A stretch of DNA of 64,000 nucleotides from the NCBI RefSeq assembly GCF_000092045.1, contig NC_007766.1:558001-622000 (forward strand), written 5' to 3'. Source of the DNA: Rhizobium etli CFN 42. Lineage in GTDB: Bacteria > Pseudomonadota > Alphaproteobacteria > Rhizobiales > Rhizobiaceae. Positions 52,533 through 61,673 of the stretch are shown here, piece after piece. Below the pieces are notes generated by a model. That model made no database searches. It worked only from the letters and a program-made list of their open reading frames with translations, and was not told the origin of the DNA. A program made the translations under genes and the position numbers. Each line of letters begins with the position of its first letter. Position 1 is the stretch's first letter.

Positions 52533-53819
52533 ATGTCGTCCACCGAACATCTCGTCACCCGCCGAACTCTTCTTGCCAGCGCCGCCGCTGCCGGCGCGTT
52601 GATCATCATGCCACAACAAGTGGCGTTCGCCAAAGAAGGCGACGAACGTATCCGCCGCTTCAGCTTCAAGGCCAGCGAAGAGCAGCTCGGCGATCTGCGC
52701 CGCCGCATCGAGGCAACGCGCTTTCCCGAACCTGAGCTCGTCGCCGACAGCTCGCAAGGCGTCCAGTCCGCAACAATCGAAAAGCTGGCGAAATATTGGG
52801 CGACGAACTACGATTGGAGAAAGATCGAAGCCAAGCTCAACGAATTGCCGCAGTTCATCACGGAGATCGACGGCGTCGACATCCACTTCATCCATGTCAA
52901 AGCCAAGCATGACGGCGCCCTCCCGATCATCGTGACGCACGGATGGCCGGGCTCGATCATCGAGCAGATGAAGATCATCGGACCGCTGACGGATCCGACC
53001 GCGCATGGCGGCTCGGCATCCGACGCCTTCGACGTCGTCATCCCTTCTATTCCGGGGTACGGCTTCTCCGGCAAGCCGACCGAAAAGGGTTGGGATCCGA
53101 TCCGGATCGCCCATGCGTGGATCGAGCTGATGAAACGTCTTGGCTACGCCAGATACGTGGCCCAGGGCGGCGACTGGGGCGATGCGGTGACCGAACAAAT
53201 GGCGCTGATCGCCCCGCCCGAACTCCTCGGCATCCACGTCAACATGCCGGCAACCGTACCGGAGGACATCGCCACGGCCCTGCAGCCTGGCGGCAAGAAG
53301 CCGGCGGGATTGTCGCCGGACGAATCCCATGCCTACGATCAGCTGGCCGACTTCTACGCACACGGCCTCGGCTATGCGATCGAGATGGCGAACCGGCCCC
53401 AGACGCTCGTCGGCATTACGGATTCTCCCGTCGGCCTCGCTGCCTGGATGATCGACCACGACATCCGCAGCTATGAGCTGATCGCTCGTATCTTTGACGG
53501 GAGGACGGAAGGTCTCAGCCGAGACGATATTCTCGATAACATCACCCTCTACTGGCTCACGAACACGGCTGTTTCGTCGGCGCGGCTGTATTGGGAGAAC
53601 AAGCTCGCCTTCTTCCAGCCGAAGAACGTCAAGATCCCGGTCGCCGTCAGCGTCTTCCCCGACGAAATCTACGCCGCGCCGCGAAGCTGGACCGAGAAGG
53701 CCTATGCGAACCTGATCCACTTCAACAGGCTCGACAAGGGCGGCCATTTCGCCGCCTGGGAGCAGACCCAGCTGTTCTGCGAGGAAATGCGAACGTCGTT
53801 CCGCACGGTTCGGAGCTAG
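52533..53819 (+). CDS. Tat-exported epoxide hydrolase-like alpha/beta hydrolase with EHN domain
   Basis: The 428-residue precursor has a Tat signal (VTRRTLLASAAAAGALIIMPQQVAFA). An epoxide hydrolase N-terminal (EHN) domain (IRRFSFKASEEQLGDLRRRIEATRFPEPE...) and an alpha/beta hydrolase core follow, with oxyanion loop THGWPGS, Asp nucleophile in GGDWGDAV and catalytic His in GGHFAAWEQ. It resembles microsomal-type epoxide hydrolases found in soil bacteria. Together with the hydrolase at 44146 it is one of two exported hydrolases preceded by the shared operator. Confidence 0.88.
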   Translation: MSSTEHLVTRRTLLASAAAAGALIIMPQQVAFAKEGDERIRRFSFKASEEQLGDLRRRIEATRFPEPELVADSSQGVQSATIEKLAKYWATNYDWRKIEAKLNELPQFITEIDGVDIHFIHVKAKHDGALPIIVTHGWPGSIIEQMKIIGPLTDPTAHGGSASDAFDVVIPSIPGYGFSGKPTEKGWDPIRIAHAWIELMKRLGYARYVAQGGDWGDAVTEQMALIAPPELLGIHVNMPATVPEDIATALQPGGKKPAGLSPDESHAYDQLADFYAHGLGYAIEMANRPQTLVGITDSPVGLAAWMIDHDIRSYELIARIFDGRTEGLSRDDILDNITLYWLTNTAVSSARLYWENKLAFFQPKNVKIPVAVSVFPDEIYAAPRSWTEKAYANLIHFNRLDKGGHFAAWEQTQLFCEEMRTSFRTVRS

Positions 53820-53950
53820 AACGGCCCATCGTTTCTGAATGGAGGCCGGACTCAACCGTGGTTGAGTTCGGCCATCGCAGGAGCCGGCGGCGCGATGATG
53901 CCTTTCAGGATCTGATGAGCGACTGGGATCTGGCGGGCAGCGAATCGGGC

Positions 53951-54325
53951 TCACGGCCGTTGGCTGAAGGCAGCCTCGAGACATCCGATCAGCGTGCTGA
54001 CGTCGACCGGTTTGCGGAGAAAGGCGAAGGCGCCGCCATTGAGCGCAGCGTTGCGCGTGCGCTCATCGTCGTAGGAGGTCACGAAGATCATCGGCGGGCC
54101 GTCCCCACGGCGGTTGAGCTCAGCCAACAATTCAAGGCCGGTAAGGCCCGGCATCTGGACGTCCACCAACATGCAGTCGATCTCGGCGCGTGGCTCGAAA
54201 TCGAGAAACTCTTCCGCACAGGAGAACAGCCGGCTCTGGTAACCGAAGTTCTTGATCAGGTCATCCATCGCTTCGCGGATGGCCTGGTCGTCGTCAACGA
54301 CGGCGATGGTGGGAACGGAGGGCAA
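53951..54325 (-). CDS. Single-domain response regulator
   Basis: The 124-residue protein is a receiver domain alone: VVDDDQAIRE, phospho-acceptor Asp in MLVDVQMPGLTG, Thr/Ser in FVTSYDDE and Lys in LRKPVD. It is downstream of the FixJ-type regulator and sensor kinase genes on the same strand and may be a phosphate sink or relay for that system. Between it and the plus-strand hydrolase lies an 18-bp palindrome (ACTCAACCGTGGTTGAGT, 53850-53867). Confidence 0.88.
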   Translation of the reverse strand: MPSVPTIAVVDDDQAIREAMDDLIKNFGYQSRLFSCAEEFLDFEPRAEIDCMLVDVQMPGLTGLELLAELNRRGDGPPMIFVTSYDDERTRNAALNGGAFAFLRKPVDVSTLIGCLEAAFSQRP

Positions 54326-54390
54326 TGAGGCAGCCTTTTTTGTTCTCTATGCCGCCTTTATGCGCCCATGCCCCCTTGAAAGATACCATA

Positions 54391-55047
54391 CTAAGATACA
54401 GCTGGCCGGTGTCGGTCGCCGAGGATTTCAGCTTTGCGCACCAGATCGGCGACAGACCGGACTTCCATCTTGCGCATGACATTGCCTCGATGGAGTTTTA
54501 CCGTCACTTCGCTAATGCCCAGTTCGAAAGCGATCTGCTTGTTCATCAGCCCCCTGACGACGGCATCCATGACTTCGCGTTCGCGCGGCGTCAGGCTTGC
54601 GGCAAGTGAGGTGACAGCCGCGCTCTGCGCGCTCTCCTGGCGCCGTACGGCATCGCGCTCCATCGCGGTCGCCACGGCATCGAGAATGTCCTGCTCCTCG
54701 AACGGCTTGGTCAGAAAGTCGACGGCGCCGGCCTTCATTGCCCGCACGCTCATCGGAATGTCGCCGAAGCCCGTCATGAAGACGATCGGCATCTGGTTGC
54801 CGATGCGCTCCAGCTCGACCTGAAAATCAAGGCCGCTGACGCCGGGAAGCTGCACGTCGAGGAGGAGGCAGCCTGGTCGGCTCAGATCGGCCTTTTCAAG
54901 AAAGGCGGAGGTGCTTTCGAACGCTTCAGCGCCGAATTTCATCGAGCGGAACAGGTCGGTCAACGCCTCTCTCATCGAGATATCGTCGTCGACGATGAAG
55001 ACGACGGACGCGGCTGGTTCCTTGGCTGCTTTGCGCATATCAGGCAT
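54391..55047 (-). CDS. FixJ/NarL-type two-component response regulator
   Basis: The 218-residue regulator has a full receiver (VFIVDDDISMREALTDLF, Asp in LLLDVQLPGVSG, Thr in VFMTGFGD, Lys in LTKPFEEQ) and a LuxR helix-turn-helix (LTPREREVMDAVVRGLMNKQIAFELGISEVTVKLHRGNVMRKM). The start at 55047 overlaps the kinase stop by 8 nt. It would pair with the kinase upstream. Similar FixJ-like regulators control degradation or stress operons; targets may include the divergent or adjacent pump genes. Confidence 0.9.
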   Translation of the reverse strand: MPDMRKAAKEPAASVVFIVDDDISMREALTDLFRSMKFGAEAFESTSAFLEKADLSRPGCLLLDVQLPGVSGLDFQVELERIGNQMPIVFMTGFGDIPMSVRAMKAGAVDFLTKPFEEQDILDAVATAMERDAVRRQESAQSAAVTSLAASLTPREREVMDAVVRGLMNKQIAFELGISEVTVKLHRGNVMRKMEVRSVADLVRKAEILGDRHRPAVS

Positions 55048-56621
55048 ATTCCATCTCCGGTCTGATCGGCAGCGACATTTCAAAGACCGCTCCACCCTCG
55101 GGATGGTTGCCGCCTTCGAGCTTTCCACCACGGGCCCCGAGCGTGGTGCGGCAAATGGAGAGGCCCATGCCCATGCCTGCCGCCTTCGTCGTGAAGAACG
55201 GCGCAAACAGCTTCTCCTTCGCATCCGCTGCTATGCCGGGCCCGCTGTCGCGCACGGCGACGCGAATATGATCCGTATCCTGCTGCTCGATCCGCACGGT
55301 GATGGCGCGCTGGCTGGTGCCGGCTGCGTCCATCGCCTGGATTGCATTGGTGATAAGGTTGATCAATACCTGCTGCAGCTCGATTTTCACCGCCTTCAAA
55401 GGCGGGGTGTCCTCCCTTTCAACCAAGACCGTCGTGCCGCTTCGTTGAAGTTCGTGCTCCATCAGGATCAGCGTTTCATCGATGAGCTCGTCCAGGCTGA
55501 TGGTTTCAAGCGTGCCTTCGGACTTGGCAAGCAGGTTTCGCGTGTTCTGGATGATGTCGCTGGCGCGCTTGCTGTCCCGGATCATCCTTTCGGCCGAGCG
55601 GCGCGCGGCCGGAAGGGTCCGGCGGTTCGCGGTCGAGCCAGCGCAGCAGCGTTTGCGCATTGACGATGATCGCGCCGAGCGGCTGGTTAAGTTCATGGGC
55701 AAGCGAGGCGGACATGGCGCCAACGGTGGCAGCTTTCGACGCTCTGGTCAGTTCCGCCCGCGCCTCGGCAAGTGCCTTCAAGGCGAGCTCGCGTTGAGTG
55801 ATATCGACCATGCTCACGACGACCCTGTTGAAGGCGGCTGGCTCCTTCGGGAAGCTGATGCTGAGCAAGGCGAGCTTGTCCTCGTTGCCTTCGGTGCGCA
55901 GTTCCACCTTGTCTTCGAAGGTGCGTTCACCGTTCATGATTGCCTGCATCACGTCCAGGAACTTCTCCTTGGCGGCGATTATGGACGGCTTGAGATCTCC
56001 CTTCGCGGAGAAGCGCGGCCCGAGCAGCTCCCTCGCCGCCTCATTGGAGGCGACAACCTTGATGAGATCCATGCAATGATCGGCAAAACCGGGGTTTGCC
56101 CGGGCATGGTCCTTGATATTGAGGACGCCTTGCTGCTTCAGGCTCATCAACGTGGCGTGGAGTTTGGAATAATCGCGTTCCCACAGCGCCACGCGCGTCC
56201 GGTCGAAGATGGAGCGATAGCGAGCCTCGCTCTCTTTGAGGGCGTTGTTGATCGACAGCAACGTCAGGCGGGCGGACTCTGTTTTCAGCAACAGCATGGT
56301 GGTGACGACCAGCGCCGCAAGCGCGACAACGAGGCGAATCGTCGATTGCAGATCACCATCCTGCCCATGCGTCACAGCGTAGGAAAGAAGCGTCATCGTC
56401 GCGCAGGTGGCCGAGATCATCAGCAAGCCAATCCGGGTCACCGCCTGCGCGGCGAGCAGCATCGTCACCACGTAAATGACTGCGATCGCACCTTCTATAT
56501 CAGTATAGGTATCGACATAGAAAACGGCCGCTGCGAGCACTGCGGCGAGCAAGGGGAAAGAAAGATGATGCCTTCCGCCTTGCAAGTCGCGAGTGCGAAA
56601 CATCGTTGACGCGATCGACAT
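55040..56621 (-). pseudogene. Membrane sensor histidine kinase, frameshifted
   Basis: The first 350 residues from 56621 hold about five membrane helices (residues 15-115), a PAS-like sensory part (SEARYRSIFDRTRVALWERDYSKLHATL and following) and the HisKA box MSASLAHELNQPLGAIIVNAQTLLRWLDREPPDP. Near 55611-55620 the frame must shift by one extra base to continue as AARRSAERMIRDSKRASDII and a complete HATPase domain (VLINLITNAIQAMD...DSGPGIAADAKEKLFAPFFTTKAAGMGMGLSICRT). The GC-rich site (CCGGCC) is a typical indel error location. If the shift is real, the phosphoacceptor and ATPase parts are separated and the kinase is dead. Confidence 0.75.
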
Positions 56622-56770
56622 TATTCCCCCAGTACGATTTCCCTCGACACTACCGGTTTCGGGCAAATGCTGACCTACACATTAGTGTCGGTCGCTATAC
56701 CTTGCCCCCGCTTCGGCCACGCGACGGTATCGCGTTTTTCGCGCTCTTGTCTCTCACATTTATCGCTGGG

Positions 56771-58378
56771 TTATGCTGTTTTCCGCGGCCCCGCGTTCTG
56801 CTCATGCGTGAAGTCGGGGTGCAGCGGCCCGAAGGGCATTGCGCCCATCAGGGAAACCAGAAGCAGACCCGATACTGCCGACCAGAAGGACAACATGAAT
56901 AAGTCGGAATAGGCCAGGACATAAGCCTGTGCGCGCAGTTGCGTCGCGGCAATCGACAGTGTCTCGAGACCACTGCGGGCATGCCCATCGAGAAGCGAGG
57001 CTATTTTTGACGTCCATGCATGAAGCTCAGGTGAGGCGGCGGTGATCCGGTGTCCGAGCACATTGGAGTGAAATTGCTCCCGCCGCCGCAGCCAGGTGGT
57101 CATCAGGCTGGTGGCCAGTTCGACGCTGCCAAGCCTTATGACCTGAATATAGGCCGATACGGCGGTCGAGCGTGCGGGGTCCGAATTGGCGATAAGATAA
57201 ACGACGGTCGAGAAAAAGGCGAATGACTGGCCGGCTGTGTACAACAGCACCGGAATCAGGAAATTCGAGGCCGACCATGCCTTGGTCAGCTGAGATCCCA
57301 AAAACGCCCCTGCCGCCATCATCAGAAGACCGATGATGATGCAGAACCTCGAATCTACCCGGCTCTGGAGGACGATCGCCATCGCCGTGAATAGAAACAC
57401 CGGAATGACCGCGCCTGCGAAATAGAGGTCGGAGGCGGCGATCGGCCTCAGGCCGCCGACATTCTGCAGGAAGCCGGGAACGGAAATGGAACCGCCGGCG
57501 CTGCTGAGACTGAAGCAGATGATGACGGCATAGCCGATGCCGATGTTGCGCGACAGGATGACGCTTGCATGCGCCCAGGGCCGCTCGACAAGGCTTTCAT
57601 TGACGAGGAAGCAGGCTGCGAGAACCGCTCCACCAACCAGCAGCGAGGTCACGACACCCGATTGGAACCAGTCGAGCCGGTTGCCCTGGTCGAGCGCGAC
57701 GTAGAGCATCGTCATCGATGATCCGAGCAGCAGCATTCCGCCCCAGTCGGCCCTTTCGAGCAACCCGATGTTGATCTCTTCCTTCGGCGCACCAACGACC
57801 AGCAGGAGCGCGATGACAGGGGCGACGATCACATCCTGCCAATAAAGCCACTGCCAGCCGAGATAGTCGCCGTAGATGCCGACCAGCACGAAGCCGAGGC
57901 TCTGCGACAGAGGGACACGCAGCGCATAGAGCCCGATGCCGATCAGCCAGTATTTGGTCGAAAGGTTCCGGAATATCACCATGAGGGTCGCGGGGATGAA
58001 CACGCCGAGCAGAAGCCCCCTCAGCGCATGGAGCACGAAAAGCGCCGTCCCGCCCGTGACCTGAGGAATGGCAAGCGAGACGGCGGCATAGATGAGCGCG
58101 GACGGGATCATCACGCGGCGGATGCCGAAGACGGTGACAAGCCAGGCGACTGCCGAAGCGATGAGAATTTGCGGCGCGTTGGCGATCGTGCTCAGCCAGG
58201 ATGCCTCGTCGGCACCGAGCGAATAGGCGCCGCGCAGATCCGGAAGGCCGACAGAGAATACCCGCGTGTCGAAACCGACCACGAAAGATGCCAGGAGGAG
58301 TGCGGCGACGATGAGATAGGGACGGCTTGCGGTCCTGCCGCTGGTCAGCGGACCGAAAACGAGCGACATCTGGCTCAC
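56771..58378 (-). CDS. MFS transporter, DHA2 (EmrB/FarB-like) family
   Basis: The 535-residue protein has 14 predicted helices, with the DHA2 start LLASFVVGFDTRVFSVGLPDLRGAYSLGADEASWLSTIANAPQILI and a motif C-like LRGLLLGVFIPATLMVIF. It probably forms a tripartite efflux pump with the HlyD-type gene upstream, with which it overlaps (GTGA, GTG start at 58378; ATG at 58369 is an alternative). No outer membrane channel gene is next to it. Confidence 0.88.
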   Translation of the reverse strand: MSQMSLVFGPLTSGRTASRPYLIVAALLLASFVVGFDTRVFSVGLPDLRGAYSLGADEASWLSTIANAPQILIASAVAWLVTVFGIRRVMIPSALIYAAVSLAIPQVTGGTALFVLHALRGLLLGVFIPATLMVIFRNLSTKYWLIGIGLYALRVPLSQSLGFVLVGIYGDYLGWQWLYWQDVIVAPVIALLLVVGAPKEEINIGLLERADWGGMLLLGSSMTMLYVALDQGNRLDWFQSGVVTSLLVGGAVLAACFLVNESLVERPWAHASVILSRNIGIGYAVIICFSLSSAGGSISVPGFLQNVGGLRPIAASDLYFAGAVIPVFLFTAMAIVLQSRVDSRFCIIIGLLMMAAGAFLGSQLTKAWSASNFLIPVLLYTAGQSFAFFSTVVYLIANSDPARSTAVSAYIQVIRLGSVELATSLMTTWLRRREQFHSNVLGHRITAASPELHAWTSKIASLLDGHARSGLETLSIAATQLRAQAYVLAYSDLFMLSFWSAVSGLLLVSLMGAMPFGPLHPDFTHEQNAGPRKTA

Positions 58379-59526
58379 CGGCTGGCTCCCGCAGGGGTAT
58401 CGACCGTCACGATGGCCGACATTCCCGGTCTCAGCTGGTCAATCAGGGGCTGATCCGGATCAAGCTCTATCCTGACAGGAATGCGCTGGACGACTTTCGT
58501 ATAGTTTCCGGTTGCGTTGTCGGGCGGCAAGAGGGCGAAGATCGCACCACTGGCCGGCGAAAGATCGGCGACCTTGCCGTGCAGTACCTGTCCGGGGAAT
58601 GTATCGACGGTGATCTCGGCGCTTCGGCCGGGCGTCATCCGGGCTAGCTGCGTCTCCTTGAAATTGGCAGTGATATAGACGTTCGGCAGAGGAATTTCGG
58701 AAACGATGCCGGTGCCGGCGCCGACGACATCGCCCTCATGGACGAACCTGCGGCCGAGAATCCCATAGAACGGCGCTTCGATGCGCGTGTAGCTCTGGCG
58801 GATGTGCGCCGTGTCGAGGTTTGCCTGTGCCGCCCTGACCTCCGCCTGCAAGAGGGGCTCCTGGCCCTGCAGAACCTTAAGCTGCGCCTGCTGTTGTTCG
58901 ATCGCCGCGGCGGTGGAATTCACCGCGGCCACCGCCTGCAGATAGGCCGATTGGGCTTGCTGAAGTTCATGCTGGGATGTTGCCCCGCCGAGCTGCTTCT
59001 GCCGCTGGAATTCCTGCTCAGTTTGCGTCTGCTGGGCAAGCGCCGAGGCATTCTGCGCCTCTGCCGCCCGCACGACCGCCCTCTGCAATTCGATCTGATT
59101 GGCGAGATTGGCGAGAGAGGCCTGTGCCGAGGCGAGATTGGCGCCCGCCGCTTCGACCGCGGCGTCATATTCGCGGGAGTCTATCTCTGCCAGCACCTGA
59201 CCTTTCGTCACTTTCTGATAATCGGCGACCGGCGTGCGTTTGATGATCCCGCTGATCTGCGCGCTCAGCGTCGAGACGTCGGCGCTGACAACGGCATCGT
59301 CGGTGGCTTGGCGGTCCGCGCCCGCAACCCAGCTGTTCCAGTCGACGATCGCCCAGGCAACGGCTGCGCTGGCGGCGGCAACCGCGGCGAATGGAATAAC
59401 AAGACGCCTGAGGTCGGCCGCCGTCACCGCAGGACGTTCGGGAGCTGCCAGCGGCTCGGCTTGGACAGCCGCCTTGGCGGGAGCCGAAGGAAAGTGCTTC
59501 GAAACATGGTTGGGATGGGTGTCCAT
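58375..59526 (-). CDS. HlyD/EmrA-type membrane fusion protein
   Basis: The 383-residue periplasmic adaptor has an N-terminal anchor (LVIPFAAVAAASAAVAWAIVDW), a biotinyl-lipoyl-like hairpin (SGIIKRTPVADYQKVTKGQVLAEIDSREYDAAVEAA), a long coiled coil (residues about 105-205, rich in Gln and Ala) and a beta-barrel C-terminus. The ATG at 59526 avoids a basic leader that overlaps the small upstream ORF. It is translationally coupled to the MFS gene and forms an EmrAB-like pump; substrates are unknown. Confidence 0.9.
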   Translation of the reverse strand: MDTHPNHVSKHFPSAPAKAAVQAEPLAAPERPAVTAADLRRLVIPFAAVAAASAAVAWAIVDWNSWVAGADRQATDDAVVSADVSTLSAQISGIIKRTPVADYQKVTKGQVLAEIDSREYDAAVEAAGANLASAQASLANLANQIELQRAVVRAAEAQNASALAQQTQTEQEFQRQKQLGGATSQHELQQAQSAYLQAVAAVNSTAAAIEQQQAQLKVLQGQEPLLQAEVRAAQANLDTAHIRQSYTRIEAPFYGILGRRFVHEGDVVGAGTGIVSEIPLPNVYITANFKETQLARMTPGRSAEITVDTFPGQVLHGKVADLSPASGAIFALLPPDNATGNYTKVVQRIPVRIELDPDQPLIDQLRPGMSAIVTVDTPAGASR

Positions 59527-59533
59527 TACCGCC

Positions 59534-59773
59534 TCACACCGTTTTGCGGGTTCCAGCACACACGCTTCTCGTCGCGGTCGCGGGGCTAACAGAGACATGT
59601 TCGGTGCGGGCCAATAGCATCCAGCAAACCGCCGCCATCATCATCGGGAAGCTTGGCGGATTGCGGAGGAAAGCGCAGGCAGCCATTGCGCCTATGGCGC
59701 AGGCGGCCGCAAGCGCCGTCAAGGAGTCATCCGACTGAGTAGAGCCTCTGATCGAATTCCTGTACATGATCAT
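59534..59773 (-). CDS. Hypothetical small membrane protein upstream of emrA-like gene
   Basis: The 79-residue ORF (MIMYRNSIRGSTQSDDSLTALAAACAIGAMAACAFLRNPPSFPMMMAAVCWMLLARTEHV...) has two hydrophobic helices. It ends 7 nt before the HlyD-type gene, in the place where some efflux operons carry a small membrane protein. The ribosome-binding site is weak (GGGGGATATGATC). Its reality is plausible but unproven. Confidence 0.4.
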   Translation of the reverse strand: MIMYRNSIRGSTQSDDSLTALAAACAIGAMAACAFLRNPPSFPMMMAAVCWMLLARTEHVSVSPATATRSVCAGTRKTV

Positions 59774-59933
59774 ATCCCCCGCTGCCCTGTTGCCGGCAGC
59801 CTGTCTTTCGATGGGGAAATGCTAAACCCGCGCCCAGCTCGGGTGAATTATACATAGGTGTAGGGCGGGTCCGAGGAAGTCAGAAGCAGTGCCGTGGCGA
59901 ATGCCGTTGCGACCATTGCCTCATGCAATGGCA

Positions 59934-59963
59934 ATGCCGCATGGTCGCCAATGCATGCGGCAT
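59934..59963. repeat. Perfect 10-bp hairpin near the YdeP remnant
   Basis: ATGCCGCATG (59934-59943) pairs with CATGCGGCAT (59954-59963) over a 10-nt spacer. It sits 6 nt after the stop of the oxidoreductase remnant (read on the minus strand) and may be its old terminator. The rest of 59774-59969 shows no gene. Confidence 0.45.
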
Positions 59964-59969
59964 GCCCTG

Positions 59970-60413
59970 TTACATCTCGGCGGCCGCCACCGTGATCGGC
60001 ACACCCTTGTAGGACGGCGTGCCGGAAAGATGGTCGTAGTGGTCGAGCGCTACGACGACATTCATTTCAGGATAATATCCGGCAACGGAACCGCTTGGAA
60101 TGTCGTAGGCAACGGCGGTAAATCCCCGCACGACGCGCTCGGTCTCGTCTTGTCCGGCAAGTCCGCGAATGTCGATGCGGTCGCCATCCTTCAGGCCGCG
60201 GCGCGCCAGATCGCCCCTGTTCATGAAGATTACGTCGCGCCGGCCGAAGACCCCGCGATAGCGATCGTCGAGCCCGTATATGGTCGTATTATATTGGTCA
60301 TGGCTGCGGATCGTGGTGAGGACAAGGGCATCGGGATTGTCGAGCAGAGGATCTTCGTCGAGGCCCGCCGACACGAGAAAATTGGCCTTGCCGTTTTCCG
60401 TGTTCCAGCGGCG
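59970..60413 (-). pseudogene. FdhF/YdeP-type molybdopterin oxidoreductase, C-terminal remnant
   Basis: Residues corresponding to the molybdopterin dinucleotide-binding C-terminus remain: RRWNTENGKANFLV, VLTTIRSHDQYNTTIYGLDDRYRGVFGRRDVIFMNRGDLARRGLKDGDRIDI and YDIPSGSVAGYYPEMNVVVALDHYD. YdeP-type enzymes are about 750 residues; only about 148 remain. Upstream sequence (60414-60770) is open in the same frame but is unlike the family. The gene was truncated by a rearrangement. Confidence 0.75.
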
Positions 60414-60802
60414 GAATGAGGCCGCGACATTTCCTCTTGTTCGATTTTCATTGTCACAGTCTTGGCCGTAGCATAATAGACGCTGACCACCATGTTGTTG
60501 CCGGAATCGATATTTTGGGATGGAGTCAGTATTTTCGTCCAAGACGGTTTTAAGGGCGAAGAGGTGTTTTTGCCGGCTCCTCTTTCGGCATATGGGACGA
60601 AGGCGTGGATGCAGATGAGCCGGCCGCGAAATACGACCTGAAGCCAGAAACACTGCCTTGTTGGCAGCGTCCAGCAAGTGGTATATGCGGGCGCTTCCGG
60701 AAGATCTACAGCCTCCTGCAGGGCTCAACGGCCCAGGCAGGGTTTGGATCGTGGCGCGTGAAGATGACATCCTTGCGGGAAAGACCTTGCTCGCGTGTGA
60801 AT

Positions 60803-61216
60803 ATGTCGAGGATTGAAAAGTTACTCTATCCGGCCAGAGTGGCGGTATGGCGCACTAAGAGCAGTCTTGGGCGAGGTGCGTCGGCCTGGCCCATGACGGT
60901 GGAGGTCTCGCACCACGTGGATGCGTCCGAGCCTGACGCGGAGGGGTTCTATCACTATCATTATGAGTACGAGATTTATAAATTCACCGATGGCGTTATG
61001 ACGCTACTGGCGCGGGCCTATAGCGACGAGCCTCGCCGGGCCGCCCTGATGGCGTGGAACGAGGGTACCAATAACCGTCTGTTGAGAAAGCGGGATTTGC
61101 GCCATCCGCTATTCCTCGGGGCCCTAGCCTTCCTCGAGAGGGCCGGCAAATCCAAGCTGGATTGGCTCGACAGAAACAGCCGATCCTACCTGCCAATCGT
61201 CGATGGGGGTGAATGA
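60803..61216 (+). CDS. Hypothetical protein
   Basis: The conserved-looking part begins at an ATG at 60803 (MSRIEKLLYPARVAVWRTKSSLG) and contains FYHYHYEYEIYKFTDGVMTLLARAYSDEPRRAALMAW, a mixed alpha/beta pattern. An earlier in-frame start at 60605 adds an unstructured, basic leader overlapping the antisense remnant. It overlaps the next gene by 14 nt, suggesting a two-gene unit. No family is recognised; immunity-like or accessory roles are guesses. Confidence 0.5.
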   Translation: MSRIEKLLYPARVAVWRTKSSLGRGASAWPMTVEVSHHVDASEPDAEGFYHYHYEYEIYKFTDGVMTLLARAYSDEPRRAALMAWNEGTNNRLLRKRDLRHPLFLGALAFLERAGKSKLDWLDRNSRSYLPIVDGGE

Positions 61217-61673
61217 TTTGCGCCGTTCCAAACCGAGCTCAAAGAAGCGTCATTCGGACAGGCCATCCGTCAGTGGGTTCACGCCAGCGGGCATCGCCTC
61301 GGATCTTTGGTGGGTGCCCGATATGGTTGCTCTGGAACTACCGTCGATGACCGCGGAGGCATATGTGGAGGCCTACCTGGCGGATCCATGTGGATGGTGG
61401 TGGTCTACGATTTTGCTTCATGATCCGAGAGAAACTGTATTGAAACGGGTCCTGGCCATCATTGCTCAAGCCCGGCTGCCTGATCACGAAACGGCGCTCG
61501 GTCAATTGGGCGCGGGTCCTCTTGAAGATATGATGGGGAATGAATTACTCGATGTTTTAGGGCACTGGACCCCGTTCACTGCCGCAATGTGCCATGCTCT
61601 CAGCATGGTAAGGATGGACGCCAAGTCACCCGCACTGCGGCGACGCCTTGACGCGATGATTCTGGAGCCCTAA
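61203..61673 (+). CDS. DUF6869-domain protein
   Basis: The 156-residue product has the pattern SMTAEAYVEAYLADPCGWWWSTILL (residues about 48-72) and ARLPDHETALGQLGAGPLEDMMGNELLDVLGHW (about 91-121), which fits the DUF6869 group of small helical proteins. Such domains are common in rhizobial accessory regions and near polymorphic-toxin immunity genes, but no function is established. It overlaps the preceding hypothetical gene. Confidence 0.6.
   Translation: MGVNDLRRSKPSSKKRHSDRPSVSGFTPAGIASDLWWVPDMVALELPSMTAEAYVEAYLADPCGWWWSTILLHDPRETVLKRVLAIIAQARLPDHETALGQLGAGPLEDMMGNELLDVLGHWTPFTAAMCHALSMVRMDAKSPALRRRLDAMILEP

Noticed and set aside
56680..56710. Possible fourth copy of the GGTAT/ATACC operator before the sensor kinase
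   Set aside because: Only TATACCTTG matches; the left half and spacing do not, so it is within chance similarity.
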